From positions 1,974,366 through 2,038,365 of the forward strand of contig OX638333.1 in NCBI GenBank assembly GCA_951812895.1: 64,000 bases of DNA, given 5' to 3'. Source of the stretch: an uncultured Roseovarius sp. (GTDB taxonomy: Bacteria > Pseudomonadota > Alphaproteobacteria > Rhodobacterales > Rhodobacteraceae). Within the stretch, counting starts at the first letter, position 1, and the number at the start of each line of letters is the position of its first letter. A model generated the notes under the pieces. The model did no database searches. It saw only the letters and a program-made list of their open reading frames with translations, and had not been told where the DNA came from. A program made the translations under genes and the position numbers. Positions 1-9,167 of the stretch are shown in pieces.

Positions 1-1542
1 GAAAACCATCCGGTTGCGGCGACGTATTTCAAGCAATTCACCAAGCGTGGTGGCGAGCTGATCGTAATGGATCCGCGCGGAGTTGGTTTGCGTCGGTTTG
101 CATCGCATATGCTGCAATTCCGTCCGGGCGCAGACGTGTCGATGCTGAACGCGATCATGCATACGATTGTCGAGGAAGAGCTTTACGACAAGCAATATAT
201 CGAAGCGTTTACTGAAAACTGGGAGGCCGAAAAGGCCCACCTTGCCGATTTCTCACCAGAGAAGATGGAAGGTATTTGTGGCATTCCCGCAGAGACGCTT
301 CGCGATGTGGCGCGTACATTTGCGGGTGCCAAATCGGCGATGATCTTTTGGGGTATGGGTGTATCTCAGCATATTCACGGCACGGATAACTCTCGCTGCC
401 TGATTTCGCTGGCGCTGATGACCGGTCAGGTTGGTCGCCCCGGCACCGGGTTGCATCCGTTGCGTGGCCAGAACAACGTTCAGGGTGCGTCTGATGCGGG
501 TCTGATCCCGATGTTCCTGCCGGATTATCAGACGGTGACTGATGATGGCGTCCGCTCGGCCTTTACCGATGTCTGGGGGACCGAAGATTTCTCCGCCGAA
601 AAGGGCCTGACCGTAACCGAGATTATGGATGCGGTCCACGCAGATCAGATCAAGGCGATGTATGTGCTGGGTGAAAACCCGGCTATGTCGGACCCGGATG
701 TGGAACATGCACGTGATGCGTTGGCCAAGCTGGATCATCTGGTTGTTCAGGATATCTTTATCACCGAGACGGCGAACTATGCCGATGTGATCCTGCCAGC
801 CTCGGCGCTTTACGAAAAATCTGGCACTGTATCTAACACCAATCGTCAGGTGCAGATGCTGCGCCCAGCAGTGGCCCCTCCGGGTGAGGCGAGAGAGGAT
901 TGGGCGATCGAGGTGGAGCTGGCCAAGCGCTGCGGCCTGAACTGGACCTACACTCATCCGTCGGAAGTATTTGCCGAGATGGCCATCAACATGCGGTCGC
1001 TGGATAACATCACCTGGGAGCGGTTGGAAAAGACCGCTGTGACGTATCCCAGCCTGAGCCCCGAAGATCCGGGGCAGGCGGTTGTGTTTGGCGACGGGTT
1101 CCCACGCCCAGAAGGGCGGGCAAAGTTTACGCCAGCGTCTGTAATTGCGCCCGATGATACACCGGATGCGGATTATCCGATGATCCTGACAACGGGTCGG
1201 CAGCTGGAGCATTGGCACACCGGGTCGATGACCCGCCGCGCCACGGTTCTGGATGCTGTCGAGCCAGAGGCGAATTGTTCGATGCACCCATCGACGTTGC
1301 GTCAATTGGGTGTCGAACCCGGAGACATGGTACGCCTGACCACCAAACGCGGCAGTATTGTCACCATGGCGCGGGCTGATCGTGCGATTGCACCGGATAT
1401 GGTGTTCCTGCCGTTTGCTTATGTCGAAGCTGCTGCGAATATACTAACCAACCCGGCGGTGGATCCTTATGGCAAGATCCCGGAGTTCAAATTCTCAGCC
1501 GTGAAAGTCGAAGCTGTCGAGGGGCAGATTGCGGCTGAATAG
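1..1542 (+). CDS. fdhF: Formate dehydrogenase alpha subunit, C-terminal part (5' end outside window)
   Basis: The reading frame is already open at base 1 and ends with TAG at 1542, leaving about 513 residues of a protein normally over 900. What remains is the second half of a molybdopterin oxidoreductase. The segment around 'RGQNNVQGASDAG' is typical of formate dehydrogenases, and the last ~115 residues (from 'LTTGRQLEHWHTGSMTRR') form the molydopterin-dinucleotide binding domain. The family oxidises formate to CO2 at a Mo/W-bis-MGD centre, in this type usually with NAD-linked beta and gamma subunits, which would lie upstream. The iron-sulfur clusters and active-site Cys/Sec region are outside the window. 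A strong terminator follows directly. The family is secure; the exact subtype (fdsA or fdhF) is less so. Confidence 0.93.
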   Translation, partial: ENHPVAATYFKQFTKRGGELIVMDPRGVGLRRFASHMLQFRPGADVSMLNAIMHTIVEEELYDKQYIEAFTENWEAEKAHLADFSPEKMEGICGIPAETLRDVARTFAGAKSAMIFWGMGVSQHIHGTDNSRCLISLALMTGQVGRPGTGLHPLRGQNNVQGASDAGLIPMFLPDYQTVTDDGVRSAFTDVWGTEDFSAEKGLTVTEIMDAVHADQIKAMYVLGENPAMSDPDVEHARDALAKLDHLVVQDIFITETANYADVILPASALYEKSGTVSNTNRQVQMLRPAVAPPGEAREDWAIEVELAKRCGLNWTYTHPSEVFAEMAINMRSLDNITWERLEKTAVTYPSLSPEDPGQAVVFGDGFPRPEGRAKFTPASVIAPDDTPDADYPMILTTGRQLEHWHTGSMTRRATVLDAVEPEANCSMHPSTLRQLGVEPGDMVRLTTKRGSIVTMARADRAIAPDMVFLPFAYVEAAANILTNPAVDPYGKIPEFKFSAVKVEAVEGQIAAE

Positions 1543-1560
1543 GCGTGGCATCTAAATAGT

Positions 1561-1597
1561 GGGCCTCCCTCTGAACCGCAGTGGGAGGCCTTTTTTT
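1561..1597 (+). terminator. Rho-independent terminator after formate dehydrogenase gene
   Basis: GGCCTCCC at 1562-1569 pairs with GGGAGGCC at 1583-1590 and is followed by seven T at 1591-1597. It lies 18 bases after the stop codon. The T run is on the plus side only, so it serves the formate dehydrogenase operon rather than the converging gene. Confidence 0.93.
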
Positions 1598-1598
1598 G

Positions 1599-1976
1599 TC
1601 AATAATTCTGAGGGTTGCCGGGAACCAGCATTCCATTACCATCAATCTGGCCGTCTTTGTACATCACCATTGAAGGACCATCGATTGAGATGCCAAAGCA
1701 CCGGTCTCCTTGTCCGTAGTTAAAACACATGGTGCCGTCTTCTGTGCGCCAGATCCCGGTGTAGTCTAGCCCTCTGATCGAACCATCCGAGGCATAGTAT
1801 TCGGCAAAGCCGGATCCGCCAGCGCTCATGCTTCCCTGATAGGTGTGGTCTGAAACAGCCGCCGCAATTTCAACGGCAGTTGGCGCATCTTGTGCAACGG
1901 CCGAACCTGCGATTAGGGCCGCAATTGCGACCGGGGCAATTGATGTGAAAATGCGTGGTCTTGTCTTGTTAATCAT
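1599..1976 (-). CDS. Small secreted protein of unknown function
   Basis: This encodes 125 residues. The N-terminus is a clear signal peptide: basic start 'MINKTRPR', hydrophobic run, and likely cleavage after 'GSAVA'. The mature part of about 95 residues has an exposed motif with two cysteines ('MCFNYGQGDRCFGI') that could form a disulfide, and ends 'MLVPGNPQNY'. I do not recognise a named family; the pattern is common among small periplasmic proteins of unknown function in alphaproteobacteria. It diverges from the LysR-type regulator at 2136 across a 159-base gap, so control by that regulator is a reasonable guess. The stop sits against the terminator of the converging formate dehydrogenase gene. 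Confidence 0.75.
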   Translation of the reverse strand: MINKTRPRIFTSIAPVAIAALIAGSAVAQDAPTAVEIAAAVSDHTYQGSMSAGGSGFAEYYASDGSIRGLDYTGIWRTEDGTMCFNYGQGDRCFGISIDGPSMVMYKDGQIDGNGMLVPGNPQNY

Positions 1977-2050
1977 AACATCCCTCTCATTGGTTTCGCA
2001 CCGAAGATTGGGTGCGATGTGTTTCCTTATTGGAATTCAAAGTATTTAAG

Positions 2051-2106
2051 ATGCATTGATGCATGACAATAAACCATACTTGCATGTATACCTGCGAAAA
2101 TGCAGG
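2051..2106. promoter_or_regulatory. Palindrome-rich divergent control region
   Basis: Between the secreted-protein gene and the LysR-type gene there is ATGCAT-TG-ATGCAT (2051-2064), two palindromic hexamers set 8 bases apart. An inverted repeat follows, CCTGC (2091-2095) with GCAGG (2102-2106). Such sites between a LysR gene and a divergent neighbour often bind the regulator. The binding role is inferred. Confidence 0.35.
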
Positions 2107-2135
2107 TTGATCTGATCAACTTGAAAGGTCTTTGC

Positions 2136-2990
2136 ATGATAGAGTGGGATCATTGGCGTACAATGCTGGCGGTATTTCGCAGCGGTACCTATTTGGGCGC
2201 TGCCAAATCGCTTCGGATCGATGCAACCACAGTGGGCCGGCGCCTGAAACAGCTTGAAGATCGGTTGGGGCAACGGCTTTTTCTGCGCGACGGCGACAGG
2301 TTTTTTCCTACCCGACATTGTGAATCTTTGCTCGCGCATGTCGAAAATGCTGCCGAAGCTCTGGCGGATGCCGAGTATGTTTCGGCAGAGACAGAAGACG
2401 GAGCAGTATGGCGAAGTCTGCGGATGACCGCGGCGCCGTTTTTGGTAACCAATCTTTTTGCCCCACAAGTGGGCCATTTGACACGACGGCGCCGCATCAA
2501 AGTTGAACTAATTGGCACGGCCAGCAAAGCAGAGTTTCAACGGCGTGAAGCCGACATTGCAATTCGGATCGAGGACCGGCGCGGCGAAATTTCGGGCCAG
2601 GACCGGAGGATCAAAGCTGACAGGATCGGAACAATAACCTATGCGGTATATTCTGCGCGGGATAGTGATGTTGAAAATCGTCCATGGGCAGGTCTGATAG
2701 AAGAGCATGTCCGTAGCTCTGGCGGCGATGTGATGCAGTCACTGGCTGGTGAGGCCGGGTTTCAATATAGGGTTTATCAGTTCGATGCTTTAACCGAGAT
2801 CGTGGCTTCAGGGGCCGCGCGCGCGTTGCTTCCGCGGCTAATTGGAGAGACAGACCCGAGGTTGGAGTCCGAGGGCGACGTGGTTCTTACACAACCGCTA
2901 TGGATTCTTTCCCACCGTCAGGATCGGGATGATCCGCACCTGGTTGCCGCGCGCAACTGGATTACTGAATTGGTTGAGCGATGTCGCTGA
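2136..2990 (+). CDS. LysR-family transcriptional regulator
   Basis: About 284 residues. The N-terminal winged helix-turn-helix has the LysR pattern: 'GTYLGAAKSLRIDATTVGRR' is followed by 'LKQLEDRLGQRLFLRDGDR'. The C-terminal half is a shorter, less typical effector-binding domain. I place the start at the internal ATG 2136 ('MIEWDHWRTM') because it has GAAAGG seven bases upstream and matches the usual LysR N-terminus. An earlier in-frame ATG at 2100 would add 12 residues, and that stretch overlaps the inverted repeat at 2091-2106. The divergent neighbour is the small secreted protein at 1599-1976, a possible target. The inducer is unknown. Confidence 0.85.
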   Translation: MIEWDHWRTMLAVFRSGTYLGAAKSLRIDATTVGRRLKQLEDRLGQRLFLRDGDRFFPTRHCESLLAHVENAAEALADAEYVSAETEDGAVWRSLRMTAAPFLVTNLFAPQVGHLTRRRRIKVELIGTASKAEFQRREADIAIRIEDRRGEISGQDRRIKADRIGTITYAVYSARDSDVENRPWAGLIEEHVRSSGGDVMQSLAGEAGFQYRVYQFDALTEIVASGAARALLPRLIGETDPRLESEGDVVLTQPLWILSHRQDRDDPHLVAARNWITELVERCR

Positions 2991-3043
2991 ATTTCTGATG
3001 GATGGGCCGCGCCAGCCTTGGCTGGCCGGTCACAATTATCGCT

Positions 3044-3673
3044 TTAACTCGCAGAATTCTGGGCGATGAGCTCAAAGAATTCTTCGCGGTTATTGCTGCG
3101 CGGATAGGGGTCAGACGGGATCGTTTGCCCGAGGAATTCGCATAATGGCTCCCACCCGTCTTTGGCCTGATGGACCAGCAGACGGTCCGCCGGGATGTTG
3201 GCCCTGACTGCCGCTTCGTGAGCGTTGAATGTGTCGATCAGGCTATCGCGCTCAACCTTGCCCCCCAGGCTGTGCATGACGACAACCCTGTGGGCCATTT
3301 CCAGCCATTCCACCTGTTGCTCGGGCCATTCATCGGAATTTGTAAGTGACGTAAGAATTGTTTGAGAAATGCTGTCGCACCAGCTCTCTGGGCTGCGAGA
3401 CGACAGAATGAATTTTGCGTCCGGATAGTGGTGCATCAGGTCCTGCCAGAAGGCGGCAACCGGCCAGTCCACGGCAGAATTGAAGCCGTCAAACACCGTG
3501 TCCCAGTCGGGACTTCCATCAAGCGTCGCGTTCCAGTGAGGTACGCGGTTCTGTATGTCGAGCAGCACGTTTTCCATGTGGTAGCACGGACCAAAGCCCA
3601 GCATATCAAGGGCCATTCGCAGTGACATTGTACCTGTGCGCCCAAAGCCGGCACCGATAACTTTTAGTGTCAT
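3044..3673 (-). CDS. Sulfotransferase-family protein
   Basis: 209 residues. The N-terminus 'VIGAGFGRTGTMSLRMAL' is the PAPS 5'-phosphate loop of the sulfotransferase superfamily, and 'ILSSRSPESWCDSI' matches the 3'-phosphate binding strand ('RDPRDxxxS'-like). The length and the 'GFGPCYHMENV' segment fit the compact single-domain bacterial/eukaryotic group annotated as Sulfotransfer_4. The expected reaction is transfer of sulfate from PAPS to a hydroxyl or amine; the acceptor cannot be told. The gene stands alone, converging with the LysR gene, and no PAPS-synthesis genes are nearby. Some members of this group may not be active enzymes, so the activity is inferred from fold alone. Confidence 0.82.
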   Translation of the reverse strand: MTLKVIGAGFGRTGTMSLRMALDMLGFGPCYHMENVLLDIQNRVPHWNATLDGSPDWDTVFDGFNSAVDWPVAAFWQDLMHHYPDAKFILSSRSPESWCDSISQTILTSLTNSDEWPEQQVEWLEMAHRVVVMHSLGGKVERDSLIDTFNAHEAAVRANIPADRLLVHQAKDGWEPLCEFLGQTIPSDPYPRSNNREEFFELIAQNSAS

Positions 3674-3769
3674 GGTTCCCCCAATTCAGTCACCATAGAA
3701 AGACAAGGCATGGTGATACTGCAAAAGATCATTGCATTAACTTAACATAATCTGCGATGTAATCCGGAT

Positions 3770-4471
3770 TCAACTCCAACTCACATCGCCGAGAAAGATG
3801 TATCCAGCGCCGTAGATCGTTTTGATCAGCCGTGGATTCTTGGGGTCTTCGCGCAGCTTGGTGCGCAGACGGGAAATGCGGACATCCATGGCGCGGTCGA
3901 AGCTTTCGCTGGCTGCACCACCCAGTGCTTCTTGCATCGCCTGACGGGAGATCAGTCGTTTTGGACGTTCGAGAAACAGGCGCAAAACCTCGCCCTCAGC
4001 ATGGGAGAACGGGGTTTCAGCGGCTTCTTCGTCCTCAAGCACATAGCGGTCAAAATGCGCGACCCAGCCGTTGAACTGTGCGGTTTCACCTGTTTGTGTG
4101 GCAGCGATGTCGCGGCGCAAACGGGCGCGGATGCGGGCCACAACCTCTGCCGGGTCAAACGGTTTAATGATGTAATCGTCAGCACCCAGTTCAAGCCCGG
4201 TTACCCTGTCCTGCACTTGTGCGCGGCCGGATATGATGATCACGGTCGCCCCCTGTTCCAAAGCGAGCCTGTGAACCAGCGTCAGCCCGTCTCGGTCGGG
4301 TAAGGAGAGATCCACAAGACACACATCCGGGTTGGTGGTACGCAGGGCGGCCTCGAACTCCGTGGCGCGTGCGAAACAAAGCGTGCGAAATCCCGCCTCT
4401 TCCAGCGCATCGGAAAGCATCGTCCGAATAGCGGGTTCGTCATCAAGGATCGTGACAAGAGGGGCGGTCAT
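3770..4471 (-). CDS. OmpR-type response regulator
   Basis: 233 residues. The receiver domain covers residues 1-120, with acidic pair D10-D11, phosphoacceptor D54 in 'LVDLSLPDRDG', and the conserved Lys in 'DDYIIKPFDP'. The C-terminal winged helix (about 130-230) has 'DVRISRLRTKLREDPKNPRL' and 'IKTIYGAGYIF', diagnostic of Trans_reg_C. Its ATG overlaps the TGA of the hybrid kinase (4468-4471), so the pair is translationally coupled and is almost certainly a cognate kinase/regulator pair. Targets are unknown. The receiver in the kinase itself suggests a branched phosphorelay or a second output. Confidence 0.92.
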   Translation of the reverse strand: MTAPLVTILDDEPAIRTMLSDALEEAGFRTLCFARATEFEAALRTTNPDVCLVDLSLPDRDGLTLVHRLALEQGATVIIISGRAQVQDRVTGLELGADDYIIKPFDPAEVVARIRARLRRDIAATQTGETAQFNGWVAHFDRYVLEDEEAAETPFSHAEGEVLRLFLERPKRLISRQAMQEALGGAASESFDRAMDVRISRLRTKLREDPKNPRLIKTIYGAGYIFLGDVSWS

Positions 4472-6372
4472 GGTGTGCCTCCGGTTGAGAGAAACGCATA
4501 GAGTTCATGCGCGGTGAAAGGTTTGCGCAGGACCGGCGCGCATTCGCGGGCCGCACAAAATAGCGGATCGTCCGGCGGTAGCGATGTCATCAGAAAAGTC
4601 GGGCAGTGGTTTTCCGGTAGGGTGTTCAGCAGATCAATGCCGGTCTTGTCACCTTCCAAAGAGATATCTGACAGCAAAGCAGATATTTCCGGCAACTCTT
4701 GCAACAAGGCCAGCGCCTCTGCCGCGCTGGCCGCTTCAACAACAGAATGGCCGGCTTCGCGCAGAATGCCACGGATTGTGTCACGCAGGTCGGGGCTGTC
4801 TTCGACCAACAAAATCATCCCCGGTGATTCAAGTGAGTCGACCCGTCGCAACGGCAGACGCAGAGATACGCGCCCTCCGTTTTCGGTGTTTGACAGCAGC
4901 ATGCGCCCACCGGCCAGTTTGGTCATGTCATACACCATGGTCAGCCCCAGCCCGGACCCTTCACCGCCCTTGGTGGTGAAGAAGGGTTCTAACGCATGCG
5001 ACAGTGCGTGTTCCGTAAATCCGGGCCCGGTGTCGGTAATGTTAAATTCAATCCAAGTGTCTTGAATGGTGTCAACTGTCAGGTCGATCTTACCAGTACC
5101 ATCGCAGCTATCACGCGCGTTGAGCACCAGATTTAGAAGCGAATCCTGAAGCATGCCGGCATCCAGCTGGTAGGTCGCTTCGTCTGTCGTGTTGCTGATG
5201 TTCAGGCGGACATCTTTGGGCAAGGCGGAAAGCAGCAGTGTTTCGAGTTCGTTCAGAAAATTTTGCAGGTCAGTCGAAACCGGGTTGTGATCGCGCCGTC
5301 CGGTCATATCGGCGATCCGGTTAAGCAATCCTCCACCGCGCCGCGCAGCTGATAGTGTCGCACTGATCAGTTCTGCAGCACTTTCGGGCAGGTCCATGCG
5401 TTGTAACTTTGACTGCATGCCAAGAATAATCGTCAGCAAATTGGAAAAGTCATGTGCGAGACCGCTGGTCAACTGTGCCGCAATTTCCCGTCGGCGGGTT
5501 TGTTGCAGCGCGGCGCGGGTCTGGGCCTCTTCTGTGATATCCATCGACAGGATGAATACCCCTCCCTGATTGTCATCGGGCGTAAAGGCGACACGTATAC
5601 GCCGGGAGCTGACCTCGTGCGAGAATTCGAATACCGAGGGGACGCCAGCAAACGCTTCTTCGAGCTGTCGATCAATGGCGGCATAGGCCTGTGGGCCAAG
5701 TGCGTCTTCGATCCGCACTCCGATAATTTCAGATTTTGAGCCGGGTATGACAGAGCTGAGACGGCGGTTTGAATAAGTGTACCGCCTGTCGGCCCCGATA
5801 TGGGCAATATGTGCGGGGACCATTTCAGTTGTAAGGCGGGTTCGCGCCTCTGACGCTGTCAACTGTCGCTTGGCCTCTTCAAGGGCTGTGATAGTCGATT
5901 CAAGCTGACGGTTTGTAGCGGAAAGTTCTTCAGAATACCCCAAAAGCTGATCTGAAAGCTCTTCTGACCGGCCTCGCAACAACGCCTCTTGCCGCCTTGT
6001 ACGGGTGATATCTGTGTAGACGGTGACCCACCCACCTTGGGGTAGCGGCGAGCCTTCAACCGATATTGTGCGGCCATTGGCGCGGGTGCGTTCCATATAA
6101 TGCGGCTCGAACGCGCGGGCCATGTCGACGCGCGTTGTGACAAAGTGTTCGATATCCCCGACATCGCCATAATCCCCGCGTTTTGCGAGAAAGCGAATTG
6201 TATCTTCGAATTCTGCACCGGGATTTGCCAGATGGTCGGGCAAATCAAACATTTCCTGAAAACGCATGTTGCAGACCGCAAGCTTCAGATCGCGGTCATA
6301 GATCGTCAGAGCCTGCTGGATCAGGTTTAGCCCGACGGTGGTCATTTCTTGTGTTTGGGTACGATCAGCCAT
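4468..6372 (-). CDS. Hybrid sensor histidine kinase with two PAS domains and a C-terminal receiver
   Basis: 634 residues from the chosen ATG at 6372. Domain order: a PAS-type sensor (about 12-125), a coiled-coil linker (125-175), a second PAS (180-285), a HisKA dimerisation helix with phosphoacceptor H307 ('LAHDFSNLL'), a HATPase_c domain with N box 'LNLVLNARDS', G1 'DTGPGF' and G2 'GEGSGLGL', and a receiver at the C-terminus with 'LLSDISLEGD' and 'LRKPF'. No transmembrane segments are visible, so it is a cytoplasmic sensor. Upstream in-frame ATGs lie inside the preceding gene; 6372 gives an 8-base overlap with that gene and a clean 'MADRTQTQE' start. It is coupled to the OmpR-type regulator downstream. 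The signal is unknown. Confidence 0.9.
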   Translation of the reverse strand: MADRTQTQEMTTVGLNLIQQALTIYDRDLKLAVCNMRFQEMFDLPDHLANPGAEFEDTIRFLAKRGDYGDVGDIEHFVTTRVDMARAFEPHYMERTRANGRTISVEGSPLPQGGWVTVYTDITRTRRQEALLRGRSEELSDQLLGYSEELSATNRQLESTITALEEAKRQLTASEARTRLTTEMVPAHIAHIGADRRYTYSNRRLSSVIPGSKSEIIGVRIEDALGPQAYAAIDRQLEEAFAGVPSVFEFSHEVSSRRIRVAFTPDDNQGGVFILSMDITEEAQTRAALQQTRRREIAAQLTSGLAHDFSNLLTIILGMQSKLQRMDLPESAAELISATLSAARRGGGLLNRIADMTGRRDHNPVSTDLQNFLNELETLLLSALPKDVRLNISNTTDEATYQLDAGMLQDSLLNLVLNARDSCDGTGKIDLTVDTIQDTWIEFNITDTGPGFTEHALSHALEPFFTTKGGEGSGLGLTMVYDMTKLAGGRMLLSNTENGGRVSLRLPLRRVDSLESPGMILLVEDSPDLRDTIRGILREAGHSVVEAASAAEALALLQELPEISALLSDISLEGDKTGIDLLNTLPENHCPTFLMTSLPPDDPLFCAARECAPVLRKPFTAHELYAFLSTGGTP

Positions 6373-6955
6373 GTTTGACCGCCCAATCCAGTGCATCTTC
6401 AAGGCGATCATCACCCCAGAACAGCTCTGACCCCACGGTGAAACTGGGCGCGCCGAACAGGCCACGTTTAGCAGCTTCTTCTGTGTTCAGGCGCAGGGCG
6501 TGTTTGTTTTCGTCAGATTGTGCTTGGTCGACAACCTCTGCAGGCAACCCCGCGCCGAGGGCGCAGGCCGTTAGAACATCAGGGTCGGAAATGTCCTGTT
6601 TCTCGGCGAATTGTGCCAGATACACGTTTTGACAAAAGGTTACATTTTCTGGCCCCTGCGGCAGAAGTTGGGCAATGCGCGCAGCAAGAAGCCCGTTTTG
6701 CGGGAACGGGTCGGGGCGGTGAATGGCCAACCCAAACCGATTTTCCCTGCGGGCCACATCACGCCACATGTAGTTCCCCTTGGCAGCGTAAATATTAAAG
6801 GGCGATGTGTCCCACCCCTGTGCTGAAAAAATCGGACCCAATAGAAACGGTCGCCATTGCACAGCAACACCAGAGGCTTCAGCCTGGGCTGGCAGGCGCA
6901 TTGCGCTCAGGTAAGAATAGGTCGAGGCAAATTCGAAACAGAACTCGATCTGCAT
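6365..6955 (-). CDS. 2-hydroxychromene-2-carboxylate isomerase-like (DsbA/GST-kappa fold) protein
   Basis: 196 residues. The opening 'IEFCFEFASTYSYLSAMRL' matches the thioredoxin-fold start of the HCCA isomerase/kappa-class GST family, where the DsbA CXXC is replaced by a Ser-containing loop. The body has the family segments 'VQWRPFLLGPIF' and 'GLFGAPSFTVG' (cis-Pro loop) and the C-terminal 'FWGDDRLEDALDWA'. Members use glutathione to isomerise aromatic ring-cleavage products, but many relatives have unknown substrates. It is the first gene of an overlapping operon with the hybrid kinase and response regulator, an unusual partnership that might couple an enzyme to its own sensing. Family well supported, substrate not. 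Confidence 0.85.
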   Translation of the reverse strand: MQIEFCFEFASTYSYLSAMRLPAQAEASGVAVQWRPFLLGPIFSAQGWDTSPFNIYAAKGNYMWRDVARRENRFGLAIHRPDPFPQNGLLAARIAQLLPQGPENVTFCQNVYLAQFAEKQDISDPDVLTACALGAGLPAEVVDQAQSDENKHALRLNTEEAAKRGLFGAPSFTVGSELFWGDDRLEDALDWAVKHG

Positions 6956-7163
6956 ACTGGCGGAACCCTTTCGATATCACAGTGTGGCGGTACACAATCC
7001 CGGATGGTCCGGACGCATGTCAAGGCTTTGGCCGCTCCTGTTACAATTCGTAAGGATTGGGAAAAGTTCAGGAAAAAGTTGACCTACAGCCTTTGAACAG
7101 CACCCTTATGGGCAATAAGAATCGCCCGGACCACGGGGATACGTGTTCGCATTGCGAGCAATG

Positions 7164-7178
7164 GGAGGAGAAAACTTG
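7164..7178 (+). promoter_or_regulatory. Ribosome binding site deciding a TTG start
   Basis: GGAGGAG at 7164-7170 is followed after five bases by an in-frame TTG at 7176. The in-frame ATGs at 7143 and 7161 have no upstream Shine-Dalgarno, and the second overlaps this one, so TTG 7176 is the preferred start. Confidence 0.7.
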
Positions 7179-9149
7179 GTACAGTCGTCACAGGCGGCGG
7201 GTGGACATGTGTCCATTCCGGCGCTTTTGCAGCGCAATGCGAGCCAGTTTGCGAGCAGTCCGGCCTATCGGGAAAAAGAATTTGGTATCTGGCAAAGCTG
7301 GAGCTGGTCAGAGACGGAAAAAGAGATCGAGGCGCTTGCACTCGGTCTTTTGAATCTTGGTGTGAACGAAGGCGATTTTATTGCCATCATTGGCCGCAAC
7401 CGCCCCTGTTTTTACTGGGCGATGGTGGCGGCGCAGTCGGTGGGCGCGGTTCCGGTTCCGGTCTATCAGGACGCTGCCGCGGATGAGATGGCCTATGTTC
7501 TTGAACATTGCGGTGCACGGTTTGCCGTCGTTGAAGATCAGGAGCAGGTGGATAAGGTAATCGAGATACAGGATCAGCTGCACCAGTTTGAGCATATGAT
7601 CTATGTCGACCCACGGGGCCTGCGGAAATATGACCACAGCAAGCTGCACCAGTATTCGCATGTACAGGAACAGGGACGTGCGGCGCGAGATGAATACTTC
7701 ACTACTTTGCAGGGCCGACGTGAAAATCTCGACTATTCAAGCATTTGTGTAATGCTTTACACAAGCGGCACGACGGGCAAACCAAAGGGCGTGGTGCTGT
7801 CCAACCGGAATATCATCGAAGCGTCTAAATCGTCATCGGAGTTTGATCGGCTGACAAAGGCAGAAGAGGTGCTGGCCTATTTGCCCATGGCCTGGGTTGG
7901 TGATTTCATCTTTTCGATTGGTCAGGCTTATTGGTGTGGGTTCTGTGTGAATTGCCCCGAGAGCGCCGATACAATGCACACCGATTTGCGTGAGATCGGG
8001 CCAACCTATTATTTTGCGCCTCCACGGGTGTTTGAAACTCAGCTGACCAACGTGATGATCCGGATGGAAGATGCCGGTCGTTTCAAGAAATGGTTGTTTG
8101 ACCGCTATATGGCACTGGCCCGCCGGGTTGGACCTGCGATCCTTGATGGTAAACCCGTGAGTGCCGGAGACAGTTTTGGGTATTGGCTGGGCAGGATGCT
8201 TGTGTTTGGTCCGCTAAAGGACACACTTGGTTTGGGGCGTGTACGGGTCGGGTATACGGCTGGTGAGGCGATCGGACCTGAAATTTTTGAGTTTTACAGA
8301 AGCATTGGGATCAACCTCAAACAGCTTTATGGTCAGACAGAGGCCAGTGTTTTCATTACATTGCAACCGGATGGAGAAGTGCGTGCCGATACGGTTGGAA
8401 TTGCCGCCCCGGGGGTTGAGCTGCGTATCGCTGATAGCGGAGAGGTGTTTTACCGCAGCCCGGGTACGTTTGAGGAATATTACAAAAACCCCGACAGTAC
8501 CGCCGATACCAAAGACGCCGAGGGTTGGGTCGCAACCGGGGACGCAGGTTTCTTCGATGACGTCAGCGGGCATTTGAAAATTATCGACCGGGCCAAGGAT
8601 GTGGGCAAGATGGCGAGCGGGGCGCTGTTTGCGCCTAAATATGTTGAAAACAAACTCAAATTTTTCCCGAATGTTTTGGAGGCAGTGATTTTTGGCAACC
8701 GGCGGGAGGAATGCACCGCCTTTATCAATATTGACCTGACGGCCGTTGGCAACTGGGCCGAGCGGAACAATATCGGCTATGCCTCTTATCAGGAACTGGC
8801 AGGCCATCCCAAAGTATTGGAGACGATCCGCGACCATGTGGAAGAGGTAAACCGCAGCCTCGCCGACGACCCGATGCTGGCCGCCTGTCAGATTCACAGG
8901 TTCCTTGTGCTGCACAAGGAACTGGATGCGGATGATGGCGAAATGACCCGCACCAGAAAGGTCCGCCGCCGGATTGTGGAAGGGAAATACGAAGACCTTC
9001 TTGAAGCGCTTTACAACGGGTCGAGCGAAATTTTCACAACAACTGAAGTGACTTACGAGGATGGCCGCAAAGGTGCGATCAGTGCCACGCTGCAGATTGT
9101 CGAGGCGTCGGTGATGCCGATGGCGGAACAGAAGGTGGCGGCGGAATGA
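7176..9149 (+). CDS. AMP-forming long-chain acyl-CoA synthetase-like protein
   Basis: 657 residues from the TTG start ('MVQSSQAAGG'). The adenylate-forming core is complete: P-loop 'YTSGTTGKPKGVVLSN', the A5 region 'QLYGQTEASVF', and the A7/A8 region 'GWVATGDAGFFDDVSGHLKI'. Length and sequence fit the FAA/long-chain fatty-acid-CoA ligase branch. The enzyme activates a carboxylic acid with ATP and CoA. It is the first gene of a run into livG, livH, livM, a solute-binding protein and livF, ending at a second ligase (16477). This suggests that acids brought in by the transporter are trapped as CoA esters. The substrate (fatty, aromatic or other acid) cannot be read from sequence. Confidence 0.9.
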   Translation: MVQSSQAAGGHVSIPALLQRNASQFASSPAYREKEFGIWQSWSWSETEKEIEALALGLLNLGVNEGDFIAIIGRNRPCFYWAMVAAQSVGAVPVPVYQDAAADEMAYVLEHCGARFAVVEDQEQVDKVIEIQDQLHQFEHMIYVDPRGLRKYDHSKLHQYSHVQEQGRAARDEYFTTLQGRRENLDYSSICVMLYTSGTTGKPKGVVLSNRNIIEASKSSSEFDRLTKAEEVLAYLPMAWVGDFIFSIGQAYWCGFCVNCPESADTMHTDLREIGPTYYFAPPRVFETQLTNVMIRMEDAGRFKKWLFDRYMALARRVGPAILDGKPVSAGDSFGYWLGRMLVFGPLKDTLGLGRVRVGYTAGEAIGPEIFEFYRSIGINLKQLYGQTEASVFITLQPDGEVRADTVGIAAPGVELRIADSGEVFYRSPGTFEEYYKNPDSTADTKDAEGWVATGDAGFFDDVSGHLKIIDRAKDVGKMASGALFAPKYVENKLKFFPNVLEAVIFGNRREECTAFINIDLTAVGNWAERNNIGYASYQELAGHPKVLETIRDHVEEVNRSLADDPMLAACQIHRFLVLHKELDADDGEMTRTRKVRRRIVEGKYEDLLEALYNGSSEIFTTTEVTYEDGRKGAISATLQIVEASVMPMAEQKVAAE

Positions 9150-9167
9150 GGATGGAAGGAAGCCTGT

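Noticed and set aside
253-1305. Long minus-strand open frame across the formate dehydrogenase gene
   Set aside because: It is antisense to a strongly recognised gene and its product has no recognisable domain; it is a shadow of the high-GC coding strand.
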